Position numbers and translations under genes: made by a program. Below, in pieces: positions 9,020-17,726 of a stretch of DNA of 44,457 nucleotides. The notes beneath the pieces were generated by a model. That model had not been told where the DNA came from, did no database searches, and saw only the letters and a list, made by a program, of their open reading frames with translations. This DNA comes from Flavobacterium sp. GTDB taxonomy: Bacteria; Bacteroidota; Bacteroidia; Flavobacteriales; Flavobacteriaceae. The DNA lies in contig JACMOK010000154.1 in the NCBI GenBank assembly GCA_014378065.1, positions 1 through 44,457 of the forward strand. Direction: 5' to 3'. The stretch's first letter is position 1. Each line of letters opens with the position of its first letter.

Positions 9020-11863
9020 TTACGGATTAATGGTCAAGGACGCGTACCAAATTTGGCCAATAGCGCCCGCACCGATTACTTGAACGTAGTCTTTTCCGAA
9101 GATGTTGTTTGCACCCACTTTTAGAACTGATTTTAACACCGGAATGGCATAGTTGATTTGCGCATCAAATACGGTGTTTTCTTCTACAATTCCATCCCCA
9201 AAATTTGATTCCCATAAATAGGCGGTATTCCATCTGGCATTTACGTTAAATCCAAAGTTGTTAAACAATTTATCATTTCCAACAGAAGCCTTAACTCTGT
9301 GCTTTGGCGTGTTAAATCCTGCGATAAAAGCGGGGTCTTTTGCTTGATCGAATTTAAAATCTGCAAAATTATAGTTGACACTCATTTCGAAATTTTTGTA
9401 TATTTTTTTACCCAAACCAACTCCGAAACCTGTTGAAGTTACTTCTGTTTTAGAATTGGTATAAATATTATATTCTCGTCTATCCCCATTTGAGATTGCT
9501 GTCAGCGCATCAGAACCGGCACCGGCTGACTTTACATCACCATAATATGGCGAGAAAACTCTGGCTTGATTTAAAAATTCATTGTAAATATTATAATAGC
9601 CATTGATGTCTATTGAAAAATCATTTTTAATCACCGAGCGATATCCCACTTCAAAAGCTTGTACTCGCTCTGGCTTAACCAAATCAATTTGCGCAACTTG
9701 AAGTCTTGAAGCAGCAATAGCCGGAGATTCACCACTTGAAACTGCACTGTCAAAATCTAGTACTGAATTTTTAGTAAAGGAATTATTATACGCCTTTAAG
9801 CCGTTCATCTCAACTGTAGCTGCTCCTAAAATGGACTGACCTGCAGCCGATATTTCGCCGCTTCCGTTGATATTTTCTCCACGGATTTCAGAATATCTTG
9901 ACAAGTTATCCGGCGCAGAACCAATTAATGCGTATGGCCCCACATCCAATCCGATATATTGATCTTGGGTAGTTGGGTTTCTAAAACCAGTTTGGTAAGA
10001 TACTCTGAAGTTATGCACTTTTGTTGCGCCAGCGGTGTATACAAAAGCAACTCTTGGTGAAACAAAGCCTCTAAAATTCTGGCTTTTATCATAGCGAACA
10101 GAACCGGTAAATTTCAATCGGTTTTCTTTTAAAAACTTTTTAGTTAATTGAGAATAAATACCGTATTCATTGTAAGTGATTTTTCCATCCCCATCGGTGA
10201 AAATTCTGCCATTGGAATTCATTTCATATTCTCTTAGGGAGCCACCAACTTGAATTTCAGCAAATTTTATTTGATCTCTAAAGTTATAATTGGCATCTGA
10301 GTGGTAAATTTTAGACAAATCTTCAAATTTAGCACCTCCTGTAATTGGGTTAGAGTTGCCGATTACTTTGGCTAATGCTTGGTTATAAGCTGCTGTTCCG
10401 GGCAAATATCTGGGAGAATTCGGACCGCCCAGGTTACTTGGGGTCAAGGGTAAAAATGGCGTTATGTTGTAATCGGCGAACTTTCTTGCGTAGGCCGATG
10501 CAACAGTTGTATTATACCCCAAAACAGCACTCGACAATTGGTAGGCAGTGGCATAATCGGTAAACCAGTTTTTGTTGGATTTCCATTCCTCGTTTACTTT
10601 AAGTCCGGCGAAAGTCATATTATAAGAATCACCGGCGTCTTCTGTAGTCATGTAAGCACGTACAAAAAAGTTTTTTCCTTTTACTTCTAGTTTATTTTGA
10701 TTCATGTAAAAGTTTTTAAGGGCATATCGGTTTGCTCCTTGATAAATTGTGTTACCCGTTCCCACTTTACTTTGCAAAATAATTTCGAAATCATTGGCCC
10801 ATGGTTTAAAATGCAAAGAGAAATCGGCTTTTACACTTTTAATTTTATTGTCATTTAAGTCTTGATCGCGGTATCCTGTTCGGCTGACCTGGCCGACATT
10901 TTTTATGAAGACAGAAGCTTCATCCCCATAATAATTCAAACCATCATAATTTTGATTGTCAGAATGTCCGACCAATCCGCCGTGCACATCTCTGTCATCC
11001 GAAGCAATCCATTCTGTGGCGCGCATCATATTTAGGTTTGCCTTTCCTGCAATGTATTTGTTGAATGCATGAGCGGCTCTGATTCCAAAATCCCAGTAAT
11101 CGTTTGTCCCCGCCGTTTTTTGCGAAGTATTGCCGTATTTAATATAAGTGCTTATGCCTTGAAAAATAAAAGGGCTTTTGCTATTCATAAATAAAACGCC
11201 GTTGAAAGCATTGGCGCCATACAATGCAGAGGACGCGCCTGGTAACAACTCCACATTGGCTACATCAAGCTCTGAAATGCCAATCAAATTTCCAAGCACA
11301 AAATTTAGCGCCGGAGAAGAGTTGTCCATACCGTCTACCAACTGCATGAACCGCGTGTTGGCCACCGTCGCAAAACCTCTGGTGTTAATAGATTTAAATG
11401 ACAAACTACTGGTGTTAAAATGCACCTCTTTTAAGTTTTCGAGTCCATCGTAATAAGTCGCTGCAGTGGTGCTTTTTATTTCCTGTAAACCCATTCTTTC
11501 GATGGTTACCGGAGACTCGATTACTCTTTCAGGCGTTCTTGAAGCTGAAACTACGATTTCATTCAATTTGGTTTCTTCGTCCACAAGCGAAACCGACACC
11601 TTTTGATTGTTTGTGTTAATGGATATTTTTTTTGAACCAAATCCAACACTCGAAATTTCTAAAGAAAATGGCGGTTGTTTTGACGTTTGCAGTGAAAAAT
11701 TACCTTCTAAATCCGTGACTGTGCCTTTCGACTCTCCCGTAATTTTAATATTAGCTCCGGGAATAGGTTGCAGGTTGCTGTCTATAACCGAACCTGAAAC
11801 TGAATTTTGTGCATGGGTGACACTAAAAAAAAATAATGACAAAATAAATAAGTACACTTTCAT
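9020..11863 (-). CDS. TonB-dependent outer-membrane receptor with carboxypeptidase-like N-terminal domain
   Basis: 947 residues. Signal peptide through about residue 18 (SVTHAQ), then a CarboxypepD_reg-like domain (about 20-95: VSGSVIDSNLQPIPGANIKI, GTVTDLEGNFSL). The plug domain is at about 105-230 (SRTPERVIESPVTIER, RGFATVANTRFMQLVDGMD, VELLPGASSALYGANAFNGV), and a long beta-barrel follows to the C-terminus. No SusD partner is present; the downstream gene is an SGNH lipoprotein. That argues against a classical glycan Sus system and for lipid, ester or siderophore-type uptake, but the ligand cannot be told from sequence. A near-match promoter element AATCTTTG lies at 11901-11908. Confidence 0.9.
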   Translation of the reverse strand: MKVYLFILSLFFFSVTHAQNSVSGSVIDSNLQPIPGANIKITGESKGTVTDLEGNFSLQTSKQPPFSLEISSVGFGSKKISINTNNQKVSVSLVDEETKLNEIVVSASRTPERVIESPVTIERMGLQEIKSTTAATYYDGLENLKEVHFNTSSLSFKSINTRGFATVANTRFMQLVDGMDNSSPALNFVLGNLIGISELDVANVELLPGASSALYGANAFNGVLFMNSKSPFIFQGISTYIKYGNTSQKTAGTNDYWDFGIRAAHAFNKYIAGKANLNMMRATEWIASDDRDVHGGLVGHSDNQNYDGLNYYGDEASVFIKNVGQVSRTGYRDQDLNDNKIKSVKADFSLHFKPWANDFEIILQSKVGTGNTIYQGANRYALKNFYMNQNKLEVKGKNFFVRAYMTTEDAGDSYNMTFAGLKVNEEWKSNKNWFTDYATAYQLSSAVLGYNTTVASAYARKFADYNITPFLPLTPSNLGGPNSPRYLPGTAAYNQALAKVIGNSNPITGGAKFEDLSKIYHSDANYNFRDQIKFAEIQVGGSLREYEMNSNGRIFTDGDGKITYNEYGIYSQLTKKFLKENRLKFTGSVRYDKSQNFRGFVSPRVAFVYTAGATKVHNFRVSYQTGFRNPTTQDQYIGLDVGPYALIGSAPDNLSRYSEIRGENINGSGEISAAGQSILGAATVEMNGLKAYNNSFTKNSVLDFDSAVSSGESPAIAASRLQVAQIDLVKPERVQAFEVGYRSVIKNDFSIDINGYYNIYNEFLNQARVFSPYYGDVKSAGAGSDALTAISNGDRREYNIYTNSKTEVTSTGFGVGLGKKIYKNFEMSVNYNFADFKFDQAKDPAFIAGFNTPKHRVKASVGNDKLFNNFGFNVNARWNTAYLWESNFGDGIVEENTVFDAQINYAIPVLKSVLKVGANNIFGKDYVQVIGAGAIGQIWYASLTINP

Positions 11864-12116
11864 TGGGTTGAAATTTTTGTTGGTTTATGATGCCAAAGTA
11901 CAAAGATTTTTGACATTAATAAAAAAAGCAATAATAAATTTAAGAATTGTCAGCAAATTAAAGCCTTTATTGATAATTTGTCATTTTACAGTGTTTTTAA
12001 ACTATTGTTAACATTTTAGGAATAAGCTTAAAAAAAAACGTGCGCGATCGTATTATATAGAATTAAAATTGAATTAATCATAAATAAAAATCAGATTTAC
12101 AAAACGGCCGGGCATT
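11864..12116. other. AT-rich non-coding gap between glmS and the TonB receptor
   Basis: No credible gene on either strand. The part nearest 11863 must hold the promoter of the receptor operon; the only candidate I see is AATCTTTG (minus, 11901-11908), one base off TANNTTTG. The rest is very A/T-rich and featureless apart from a small GC island GTGCGCGATCG near 12041-12051. The glmS terminator bounds it on the right. Confidence 0.5.
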
Positions 12117-12120
12117 AAAA

Positions 12121-12143
12121 AAAGCGAGAAAAAATCTCGCTTT
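12121..12143 (-). terminator. Rho-independent terminator after glmS
   Basis: Perfect nine-base-pair stem AAAGCGAGA/TCTCGCTTT with a five-base loop. On the minus strand it runs directly into a T tract. It lies 23 bases after the glmS stop. Confidence 0.85.
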
Positions 12144-12166
12144 GCTATCAAAAAATAATGGTGAAA

Positions 12167-14014
12167 TTATTCCACTGTGACCGATTTTGCCAAATTTCTG
12201 GGCTGATCAACGTTGCATCCGCGCATAACGGCAATATGATACGACAATAATTGCAGCGGTATGGTTGTTAAAAGTGGAGAAAGTGCATCTGTGATTTCCG
12301 GAATTTCAATTACATAATCTGCTAAGTCGCGTACTTGGGTATCACCTTTGGTTACGATAGCGATGATTTTGCCACTTCTGGATTTGATCTCTTGAATATT
12401 ACTCACTACTTTATCGTAATGTCCTTGCTTGGGGGCTATTACTACAACGGGCATGTGCTCGTCAATTAAAGCGATAGGCCCATGCTTCATTTCTGCAGCA
12501 GGGTATCCTTCGGCGTGAATATAAGATATCTCTTTTAGTTTTAGGGCACCTTCTAAGGCTACCGGAAAATTATAGCCCCTTCCTAAATAAAGGCAATTTG
12601 GTGCGTCCTTAAAAATGGCCGCAATCTCTTTGGCTTTGTCGTTTGTTTCCAAAGCCTCTTTTACTTTCTCAGGAATAATCTCTAATTCTTGCAAGTACCG
12701 GTGAAAATTAGAATTGGAAAGCGTTCCTTTGGCTTTAGCCAATCGCAGTGCAATCATAGTCAATACCGTAATCTGAGTGGTAAAGGCTTTGGTGGAAGCT
12801 ACCCCAATTTCGGGACCTGCATGGGTGTATGCGCCTGCATTGGTTTCTCTAGAAATAGACGAACCTACCACGTTACATACGCCAAAAACAAAAGCACCGC
12901 GCTCTTTAGCCAATTTAATGGCCGCTAAAGTATCGGCGGTCTCTCCTGACTGCGATATGGCAATTACCACATCGCCTTTATTGATAATTGGATTTCTGTA
13001 TCTGAATTCCGAAGCATATTCCACTTCCACAGGGATACGTGTAAACTCTTCGATAATGTATTCTGCAACCAACCCAGCATGCCACGAAGTACCGCAGGCC
13101 ACGATAAGAATACGTTCTGCATTTAAAAATTTTTCCAGATTGTCTTCTACGCCCGCCATTTGGATAATGCCTTGATTGGCAAGCAGTCTTCCGCGATATG
13201 TATCTTTGATCACGCTGGGTTGCTCATAAATTTCTTTGAGCATAAAATGATCATATCCGCCTTTTTCTATTTGCTCTAGGTTCATTTGCAACTCTTGAAC
13301 ATAGGGATCTACGGGCGAGTCATCCTTAATTTTTCGGATTTTCAATGGCTTGTTCAATCTCACAACAGCCATTTCTTCATCTTCGAGGTAAATGGCATTC
13401 GAAGTATATTCGATAAAAGGCGAAGCATCAGAGGCGATAAAAAACTCATCTTTACCAACGCCAATGGCTAACGGACTTCCCAAACGCGCTACAATAATTT
13501 CATCGGGCTTTTGTTTGTCGAAAACACAAATTGCATAGGCTCCAATTACTTGATTGAGTGCTACCTGAACCGCCTTTCCTAGTTTTAGTTTGTCTTTTTT
13601 CTGAACTTCTTCAATCAGGTTTATCAGTACTTCAGTATCGGTATCGGAGTGAAAAATGTACCCTCTTTTTATAAGTTCTTTTTTAAGAGGCTCATAATTT
13701 TCTATAATCCCATTGTGGATGATAGCGAGGTTTCCCGAATTGGAAAGATGGGGATGTGAATTAACATCATTTGGAACACCATGAGTTGCCCAACGGGTAT
13801 GTCCCATGCCAATTACACCTCCTGTTATATGGTCTTTCAAAGATTTCTCTTCCAGATCGGAGACTTTCCCTTTTGTTTTACAAATATTTAAATTTTCACC
13901 ATCAAAAAGCATGATTCCAGCACTATCATACCCTCGGTATTCTAATCGTTTTAGTCCTTTTATAATAATGGGGTAAGCTTCTCTATATCCTATGTATCCA
14001 ACAATTCCACACAT
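12167..14014 (-). CDS. glmS: Glutamine--fructose-6-phosphate aminotransferase (GlmS)
   Basis: Makes glucosamine-6-phosphate from fructose-6-phosphate and glutamine, the entry step to UDP-GlcNAc for peptidoglycan and LPS. Starts MCGIVGYIGYR with catalytic Cys2 of the Ntn glutaminase domain, with GHTRWATHG and HNGIIENY further on. Two SIS isomerase domains follow (IVACGTSWHAG near 305; LGRGYNFPVALEGALKLKE near 480, then EGYPAAEMKHGPIALI), and it ends NLAKSVTVE, the typical C-tail. 615 residues, full length. Two bases after the DUF4270 stop, so it is the last gene of a three-gene operon. No glmS ribozyme is expected or seen, since the upstream gene abuts it. Confidence 0.97.
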   Translation of the reverse strand: MCGIVGYIGYREAYPIIIKGLKRLEYRGYDSAGIMLFDGENLNICKTKGKVSDLEEKSLKDHITGGVIGMGHTRWATHGVPNDVNSHPHLSNSGNLAIIHNGIIENYEPLKKELIKRGYIFHSDTDTEVLINLIEEVQKKDKLKLGKAVQVALNQVIGAYAICVFDKQKPDEIIVARLGSPLAIGVGKDEFFIASDASPFIEYTSNAIYLEDEEMAVVRLNKPLKIRKIKDDSPVDPYVQELQMNLEQIEKGGYDHFMLKEIYEQPSVIKDTYRGRLLANQGIIQMAGVEDNLEKFLNAERILIVACGTSWHAGLVAEYIIEEFTRIPVEVEYASEFRYRNPIINKGDVVIAISQSGETADTLAAIKLAKERGAFVFGVCNVVGSSISRETNAGAYTHAGPEIGVASTKAFTTQITVLTMIALRLAKAKGTLSNSNFHRYLQELEIIPEKVKEALETNDKAKEIAAIFKDAPNCLYLGRGYNFPVALEGALKLKEISYIHAEGYPAAEMKHGPIALIDEHMPVVVIAPKQGHYDKVVSNIQEIKSRSGKIIAIVTKGDTQVRDLADYVIEIPEITDALSPLLTTIPLQLLSYHIAVMRGCNVDQPRNLAKSVTVE

Positions 14015-14016
14015 AA

Positions 14017-15579
14017 TTAGTTTTGTTTAGGTTTTGTATAATAAATTTCAAATCTTGGTCTTTTACTAGCGTCTGCCTCATCACTCCCGAACAATATGGT
14101 TCCTAAAGGATGAACCACTGACATCAACGGCACGGCTTTTATGGTTCCGGCCAGGACGGGAGATTTTAGTCTTTTATTGGCGACATTATTAATGTCTTCA
14201 GTAACCACCAATCCCAATCGTACATTGGTAGAATCTAATTTTACCATTTGTAGCACGTGTTTTGTAAGACGGATTTTATACGTAGTACCTCTGGCGGTGG
14301 CATCTTTTTTTATGATTCCACCAAAGAGCGTTTTTCCGAATTTTGGTTTTGCGCTATTTGCAGAGGCGTCCAAACTGTAATCTACAATCGGTCTTTTATT
14401 GTTCAAATCATACAAATAAACACGATTTGGTTCTACCGCTTTTGTTGAACCAGCATCCATTCCGGTTTGAGTGTTGTCTATGGTGAAAGTTAACGAAGCG
14501 TCATTAATCAACCATTTGTCATCTCGTAACTGTTGCAGTTCTCCGGCGCTAAACAGATCGATGACCGCCATTGAACTGTTTGCACCCCCTTTCAACACTA
14601 ACTTTCGGCTATCAGGAACTATCGCGGGAGTGCCTTGCTCTACCAAACTTACCGTGTTTCCTGTTAAATTTAAAACTATGCTTTTGGACACTCTGTTTGC
14701 CTCAGTAGCATCCGTCAGTGATAGGTCTTCCTTGTAATTAATTGTAATTTTACCGCCTTGAAAATTAATCATGGCAAGATTGCCCTCTTCACCAGGAATT
14801 TGTGCTACCGAAAAATAGAGCCCTCTGAAATAGTCTTTAAAAACATTGTTGTTTAATAGCTTTCCTGCTTGGGCTTCCAATATTTTGGTTTTAAAAAAAA
14901 CGGTGGACAAATTCAATTTCATTCCTGCATTTCGCGTCGTCGTCTCTGTTCCGTTTACCGTTGTTGTTTCAGAGTTTTCCAAATTGCTGAATACAAAATC
15001 GGTATTCTGGCTGGCAATTCCCGTATTCAAACTACTTCCAATTTTAGCCGCGTTAAAATCAGCGTCTTGGTCGTTGTAATAGGCTTGCTGCAATTGATCA
15101 AGCGGATTTAAATCCCTTAAAAAATAACCAGATTCGTAAACATCTAGAATAAATTTAGAACGGATTTCGGGTCCGTAAATGGAATCAAGTTTGTAAGTGC
15201 CCGCAACATCGTTGGCAAAAGCAGTCAATTTCGTATTAAAATAGGGAATCGTTAAAACTACATTTTCAATAATTGGATGCAACAGCGGATCAATTGCAGG
15301 ATTAACCGACGCCAACTGCACCTGAGTTACAAAATTGGCTCTGGTCAAGCCGAACACCGGGCTGTTGTATATGCCCAAAGGATTTACCGGAAGATTGTTA
15401 GATTCTAGCGCCCCTAAACTGACATTGGTGGTATTCACCGTGTATTGCTGACTTTCAAAACCAAAATTATCTACACCTACTATATCGGTACCCAGCTCGT
15501 TGAAATTACTATCACAAGAAGCTAAAAATCCAAATGCAACAGCAAGTAAAAGGTGTTTTTTTAATACTACTTTGTTCAT
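14017..15579 (-). CDS. DUF4270 family lipoprotein
   Basis: 520 residues with a signal peptide and lipobox ending at Cys22 (FLASC), so anchored in an envelope membrane and probably the outer membrane. The body is beta-rich and resembles the DUF4270 family: N-terminal FNELGTDIVGVDNF, a repeated pattern of surface-strand segments, and a C-terminal ending RPRFEIYYTKP. No enzymatic motif is recognisable and the function is not established. It lies between a half-length starch-synthase homologue (21 bp upstream) and glmS (2 bp downstream). Co-transcription with glmS suggests a link to envelope glycan or cell-surface assembly (inference). Confidence 0.85.
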   Translation of the reverse strand: MNKVVLKKHLLLAVAFGFLASCDSNFNELGTDIVGVDNFGFESQQYTVNTTNVSLGALESNNLPVNPLGIYNSPVFGLTRANFVTQVQLASVNPAIDPLLHPIIENVVLTIPYFNTKLTAFANDVAGTYKLDSIYGPEIRSKFILDVYESGYFLRDLNPLDQLQQAYYNDQDADFNAAKIGSSLNTGIASQNTDFVFSNLENSETTTVNGTETTTRNAGMKLNLSTVFFKTKILEAQAGKLLNNNVFKDYFRGLYFSVAQIPGEEGNLAMINFQGGKITINYKEDLSLTDATEANRVSKSIVLNLTGNTVSLVEQGTPAIVPDSRKLVLKGGANSSMAVIDLFSAGELQQLRDDKWLINDASLTFTIDNTQTGMDAGSTKAVEPNRVYLYDLNNKRPIVDYSLDASANSAKPKFGKTLFGGIIKKDATARGTTYKIRLTKHVLQMVKLDSTNVRLGLVVTEDINNVANKRLKSPVLAGTIKAVPLMSVVHPLGTILFGSDEADASKRPRFEIYYTKPKQN

Positions 15580-15600
15580 GTTTAAATATAAAATGTTGAA

Positions 15601-16407
15601 TTATAGAACCGTATTTTTGTAGAAATTGGTATACGCTTCTGCGAATTTATCTTTCGGCTGGAAAGATAAAAAAGGTTTCCCTGATGATTCTATAAATTTT
15701 GTTAAACTTGAGGAGAGGTTTTCGGAAGCAATAATCAAAGCATCGGAATGAATAATCGAGGCTTTAATGATGTTTTCATAATTGGGCGTTTCCAAATCGA
15801 CAACGGCTTCATACGGAATTCCGTCAAATTTAACTTTGTTGATCATTTCTACATCTAAATTGCCTTCAAAAGATTGACTGTAAACTGAAGTCACTATTTT
15901 TGTATGGGCAAACAAGGCTTCATCTTTGTAATAATGCTTCATGTAAATCGGAAGCATCGCCGCCATCCAGCCATGAACGTGAATAATATCTGGAACCCAA
16001 TTGAGTTTCTTTACAGTTTCGACCACGCCTTTAGCAAAAAATATGGCTCGTTCATCATTGTCAGCATATAACATGCCTTCCTCATCGGTAAAAGTCGCTT
16101 TCCTCTTAAAATATTCATCGTTGTCAATAAAATAAACTTGAATTCGCTCTTTTGGAATCGAAGCCACTTTAATAATCAATGGCATATCTAAGTCATTGAC
16201 AACTAAATTCATTCCTGACAATCGGATCACCTCATGCAGCTGGTGTCTTCGCTCATTGATATTGCCATATCGCGGCATAAAAATCCGAATCTGTCCACCT
16301 TGATCATTGATCATTTTCGGAACATCATAAGACATTAAAGAAACCTCATTCTCAGCGAGATAAGGAACCACTTCAGATGATACGTATAATATCCTCTTAT
16401 CCTCCAT
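15601..16407 (-). CDS. Stand-alone GT5 starch/glycogen-synthase N-terminal domain protein
   Basis: 268 residues that align only with the N-terminal Rossmann lobe of glycogen/starch synthase: RILYVSSEVVPYLAENEVS, IRIFMPRYGNINERRHQLH, ADNDERAIFFAKGVVE, PDIIHVHGWMAAMLPIYM. The C-terminal GT1-type lobe, which contributes much of the nucleotide-sugar site, is absent. The KTGGL motif that normally follows the first strand is replaced by ENEVSL. It is therefore unlikely to polymerise glucose and may be regulatory or a partner subunit. First gene of an operon with DUF4270 and glmS, divergent from panC with a 109-bp shared promoter region. Often annotated simply as glycogen synthase; I would not transfer that activity. 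Confidence 0.82.
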   Translation of the reverse strand: MEDKRILYVSSEVVPYLAENEVSLMSYDVPKMINDQGGQIRIFMPRYGNINERRHQLHEVIRLSGMNLVVNDLDMPLIIKVASIPKERIQVYFIDNDEYFKRKATFTDEEGMLYADNDERAIFFAKGVVETVKKLNWVPDIIHVHGWMAAMLPIYMKHYYKDEALFAHTKIVTSVYSQSFEGNLDVEMINKVKFDGIPYEAVVDLETPNYENIIKASIIHSDALIIASENLSSSLTKFIESSGKPFLSFQPKDKFAEAYTNFYKNTVL

Positions 16408-16446
16408 ATTGTAATTTACTTTTACTAATTGTCAACAAAAAACAGG

Positions 16447-16454
16447 CAAAATTA
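16447..16454 (-). promoter_or_regulatory. Candidate -7 promoter element for GT5-like/DUF4270/glmS operon
   Basis: TAATTTTG on the minus strand, an exact TANNTTTG, about 40 bases before the ATG at 16407. The -33 TTTG is degenerate. Confidence 0.5.
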
Positions 16455-16485
16455 CAAAATTTTATGCAGTTATTAACTAAAATCT

Positions 16486-16493
16486 TAAGTTTG
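16486..16493 (+). promoter_or_regulatory. Candidate -7 promoter element for panC
   Basis: TAAGTTTG, exact TANNTTTG, 23 bases before the panC ATG. It sits 31 bases from the divergent element at 16447-16454, so the two polymerase footprints would overlap. Confidence 0.5.
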
Positions 16494-16516
16494 CAACTTA
16501 TTTGAAAGACCAATCC

Positions 16517-17359
16517 ATGTTAATTTTCAATAAAAAAGCCGATTTGGCTAGGCATCTTTCCTCGTTTTCCAAGATCCCAATTGGATTTGTGCCCACGATG
16601 GGTGCGCTTCACGACGGGCATTTATCATTATTGACAGCTTCCATGGCAGACAATGACCTTACCGTAATAAGTATTTTTGTGAATCCGACACAATTCAACA
16701 ATCAAGAAGACCTGATCAAATATCCCAGAACCTTAGATTCCGACATCGAAAAAATCAAAAGCATTTCTGAACAAATTATAATTTACGCGCCGGCTGTCGA
16801 AGACATTTATGAAGGAAAAACTGTTTCAACGCATTTTAATTTTGATGGACTTGAAAACCAAATGGAAGGAAGGTTTCGTCAGGGCCATTTTGATGGTGTG
16901 GGAACTATCGTTAAACGACTGTTTGAAATTATAAAACCGACCAATGCCTACTTTGGAGAAAAAGATTTTCAGCAGCTGCAAATTGTAAAAAAAATGACGG
17001 AAAAAGAAAAACTGCCCGTCAACATAATTGGTTGCCCCATTTTTAGAGAGCCAAATGGTTTGGCCATGAGTTCTAGAAATGAACGATTGTCTTCAAATGA
17101 AAAAAGAGTGGCTGCCGTGATTTATAAAACATTAAGGACTTCAAAAATTAAATTTAAAACACAAAGTGCCCAATGGGTAACCGCCTGGGTAGTCAAAAAC
17201 ATCAATGCCCATCCAGAGCTGGTGGTTGAATATTTTCAAATTGCAGACGAAGCTACTTTATCGCCCTGCATCCGCAAAAACATTGGCAAAAAATACCGGG
17301 CTTTCATCGCTGTATTTGTTAACAAAATCAGATTGATCGATACGATTTCATTAAATTAA
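16517..17359 (+). CDS. panC: Pantothenate synthetase (PanC)
   Basis: ATP-dependent ligation of pantoate and beta-alanine to pantothenate, the vitamin B5 moiety of CoA and ACP. Motifs: [13 protein letters not shown] with the HxGH nucleotide-binding signature (HDGH), [47 protein letters not shown], and MSSRNERLS with the conserved SSRN. I choose ATG 16517 (MLIFNKK, 280 residues). A TTG five codons upstream at 16502 is possible but adds nothing conserved. Followed 13 bp later by panD, which supplies its beta-alanine substrate. Confidence 0.95.
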   Translation: MLIFNKKADLARHLSSFSKIPIGFVPTMGALHDGHLSLLTASMADNDLTVISIFVNPTQFNNQEDLIKYPRTLDSDIEKIKSISEQIIIYAPAVEDIYEGKTVSTHFNFDGLENQMEGRFRQGHFDGVGTIVKRLFEIIKPTNAYFGEKDFQQLQIVKKMTEKEKLPVNIIGCPIFREPNGLAMSSRNERLSSNEKRVAAVIYKTLRTSKIKFKTQSAQWVTAWVVKNINAHPELVVEYFQIADEATLSPCIRKNIGKKYRAFIAVFVNKIRLIDTISLN

Positions 17360-17360
17360 T

Positions 17361-17368
17361 TACCTTTG
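17361..17368 (+). promoter_or_regulatory. Candidate internal promoter for panD
   Basis: TACCTTTG, an exact TANNTTTG, starting one base after the panC stop. Only CCCC separates it from the panD ATG at 17373, so the predicted start of transcription falls at or next to the start codon. Confidence 0.5.
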
Positions 17369-17372
17369 CCCC

Positions 17373-17723
17373 ATGCAAATTCAAGTTGTAAAATCAAAAA
17401 TTCACCGCGTCAAAGTTACGGGTGCCGATTTAAATTATATTGGGAGCATCACCATTGATGAAGCGCTGATGGAAGCGTCCAACATTGTCGAAGGCGAAAA
17501 AGTTGCTGTTGTAAATATTAACAACGGGGAACGTTTGGAAACTTACGCTATAAAAGGAGCCAGAAATAGTGGTGAAATTACCCTAAATGGTCCCGCAGCA
17601 AGAAAGGTTCAAAAAGGCGATATTATTATCATTATTGCATACGGCATTTTAGAATTGGAAGAAGCCAAAACGTTCAAGCCCTCATTAGTCTTTCCGAATG
17701 AAAACGACAACTCCCTAACATAG
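17373..17723 (+). CDS. panD: Aspartate 1-decarboxylase precursor (PanD)
   Basis: Pyruvoyl enzyme that makes beta-alanine from aspartate for PanC. The self-cleavage site is Gly24-Ser25 in [11 protein letters not shown], where Ser25 becomes the pyruvoyl group. Other family marks are [12 protein letters not shown], residues [22 protein letters not shown], and IIIAYG near the C-terminus. 116 residues, standard length. Between panC and the membrane protein gene at 17727 (3-bp gap), so part of a three-gene plus-strand operon, perhaps with its own internal promoter. Confidence 0.96.
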   Translation: MQIQVVKSKIHRVKVTGADLNYIGSITIDEALMEASNIVEGEKVAVVNINNGERLETYAIKGARNSGEITLNGPAARKVQKGDIIIIIAYGILELEEAKTFKPSLVFPNENDNSLT

Positions 17724-17726
17724 CCA

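Noticed and set aside
11607..12011. Plus-strand open frame of 134 codons at the start of the TonB receptor
   Set aside because: It overlaps the signal peptide and the carboxypeptidase-like domain of the receptor in antisense, and its distal part is AT-rich low complexity.
12167..14014. glmS ribozyme or riboswitch upstream of glmS
   Set aside because: The preceding gene ends two bases before the start codon, leaving no room for a leader element.
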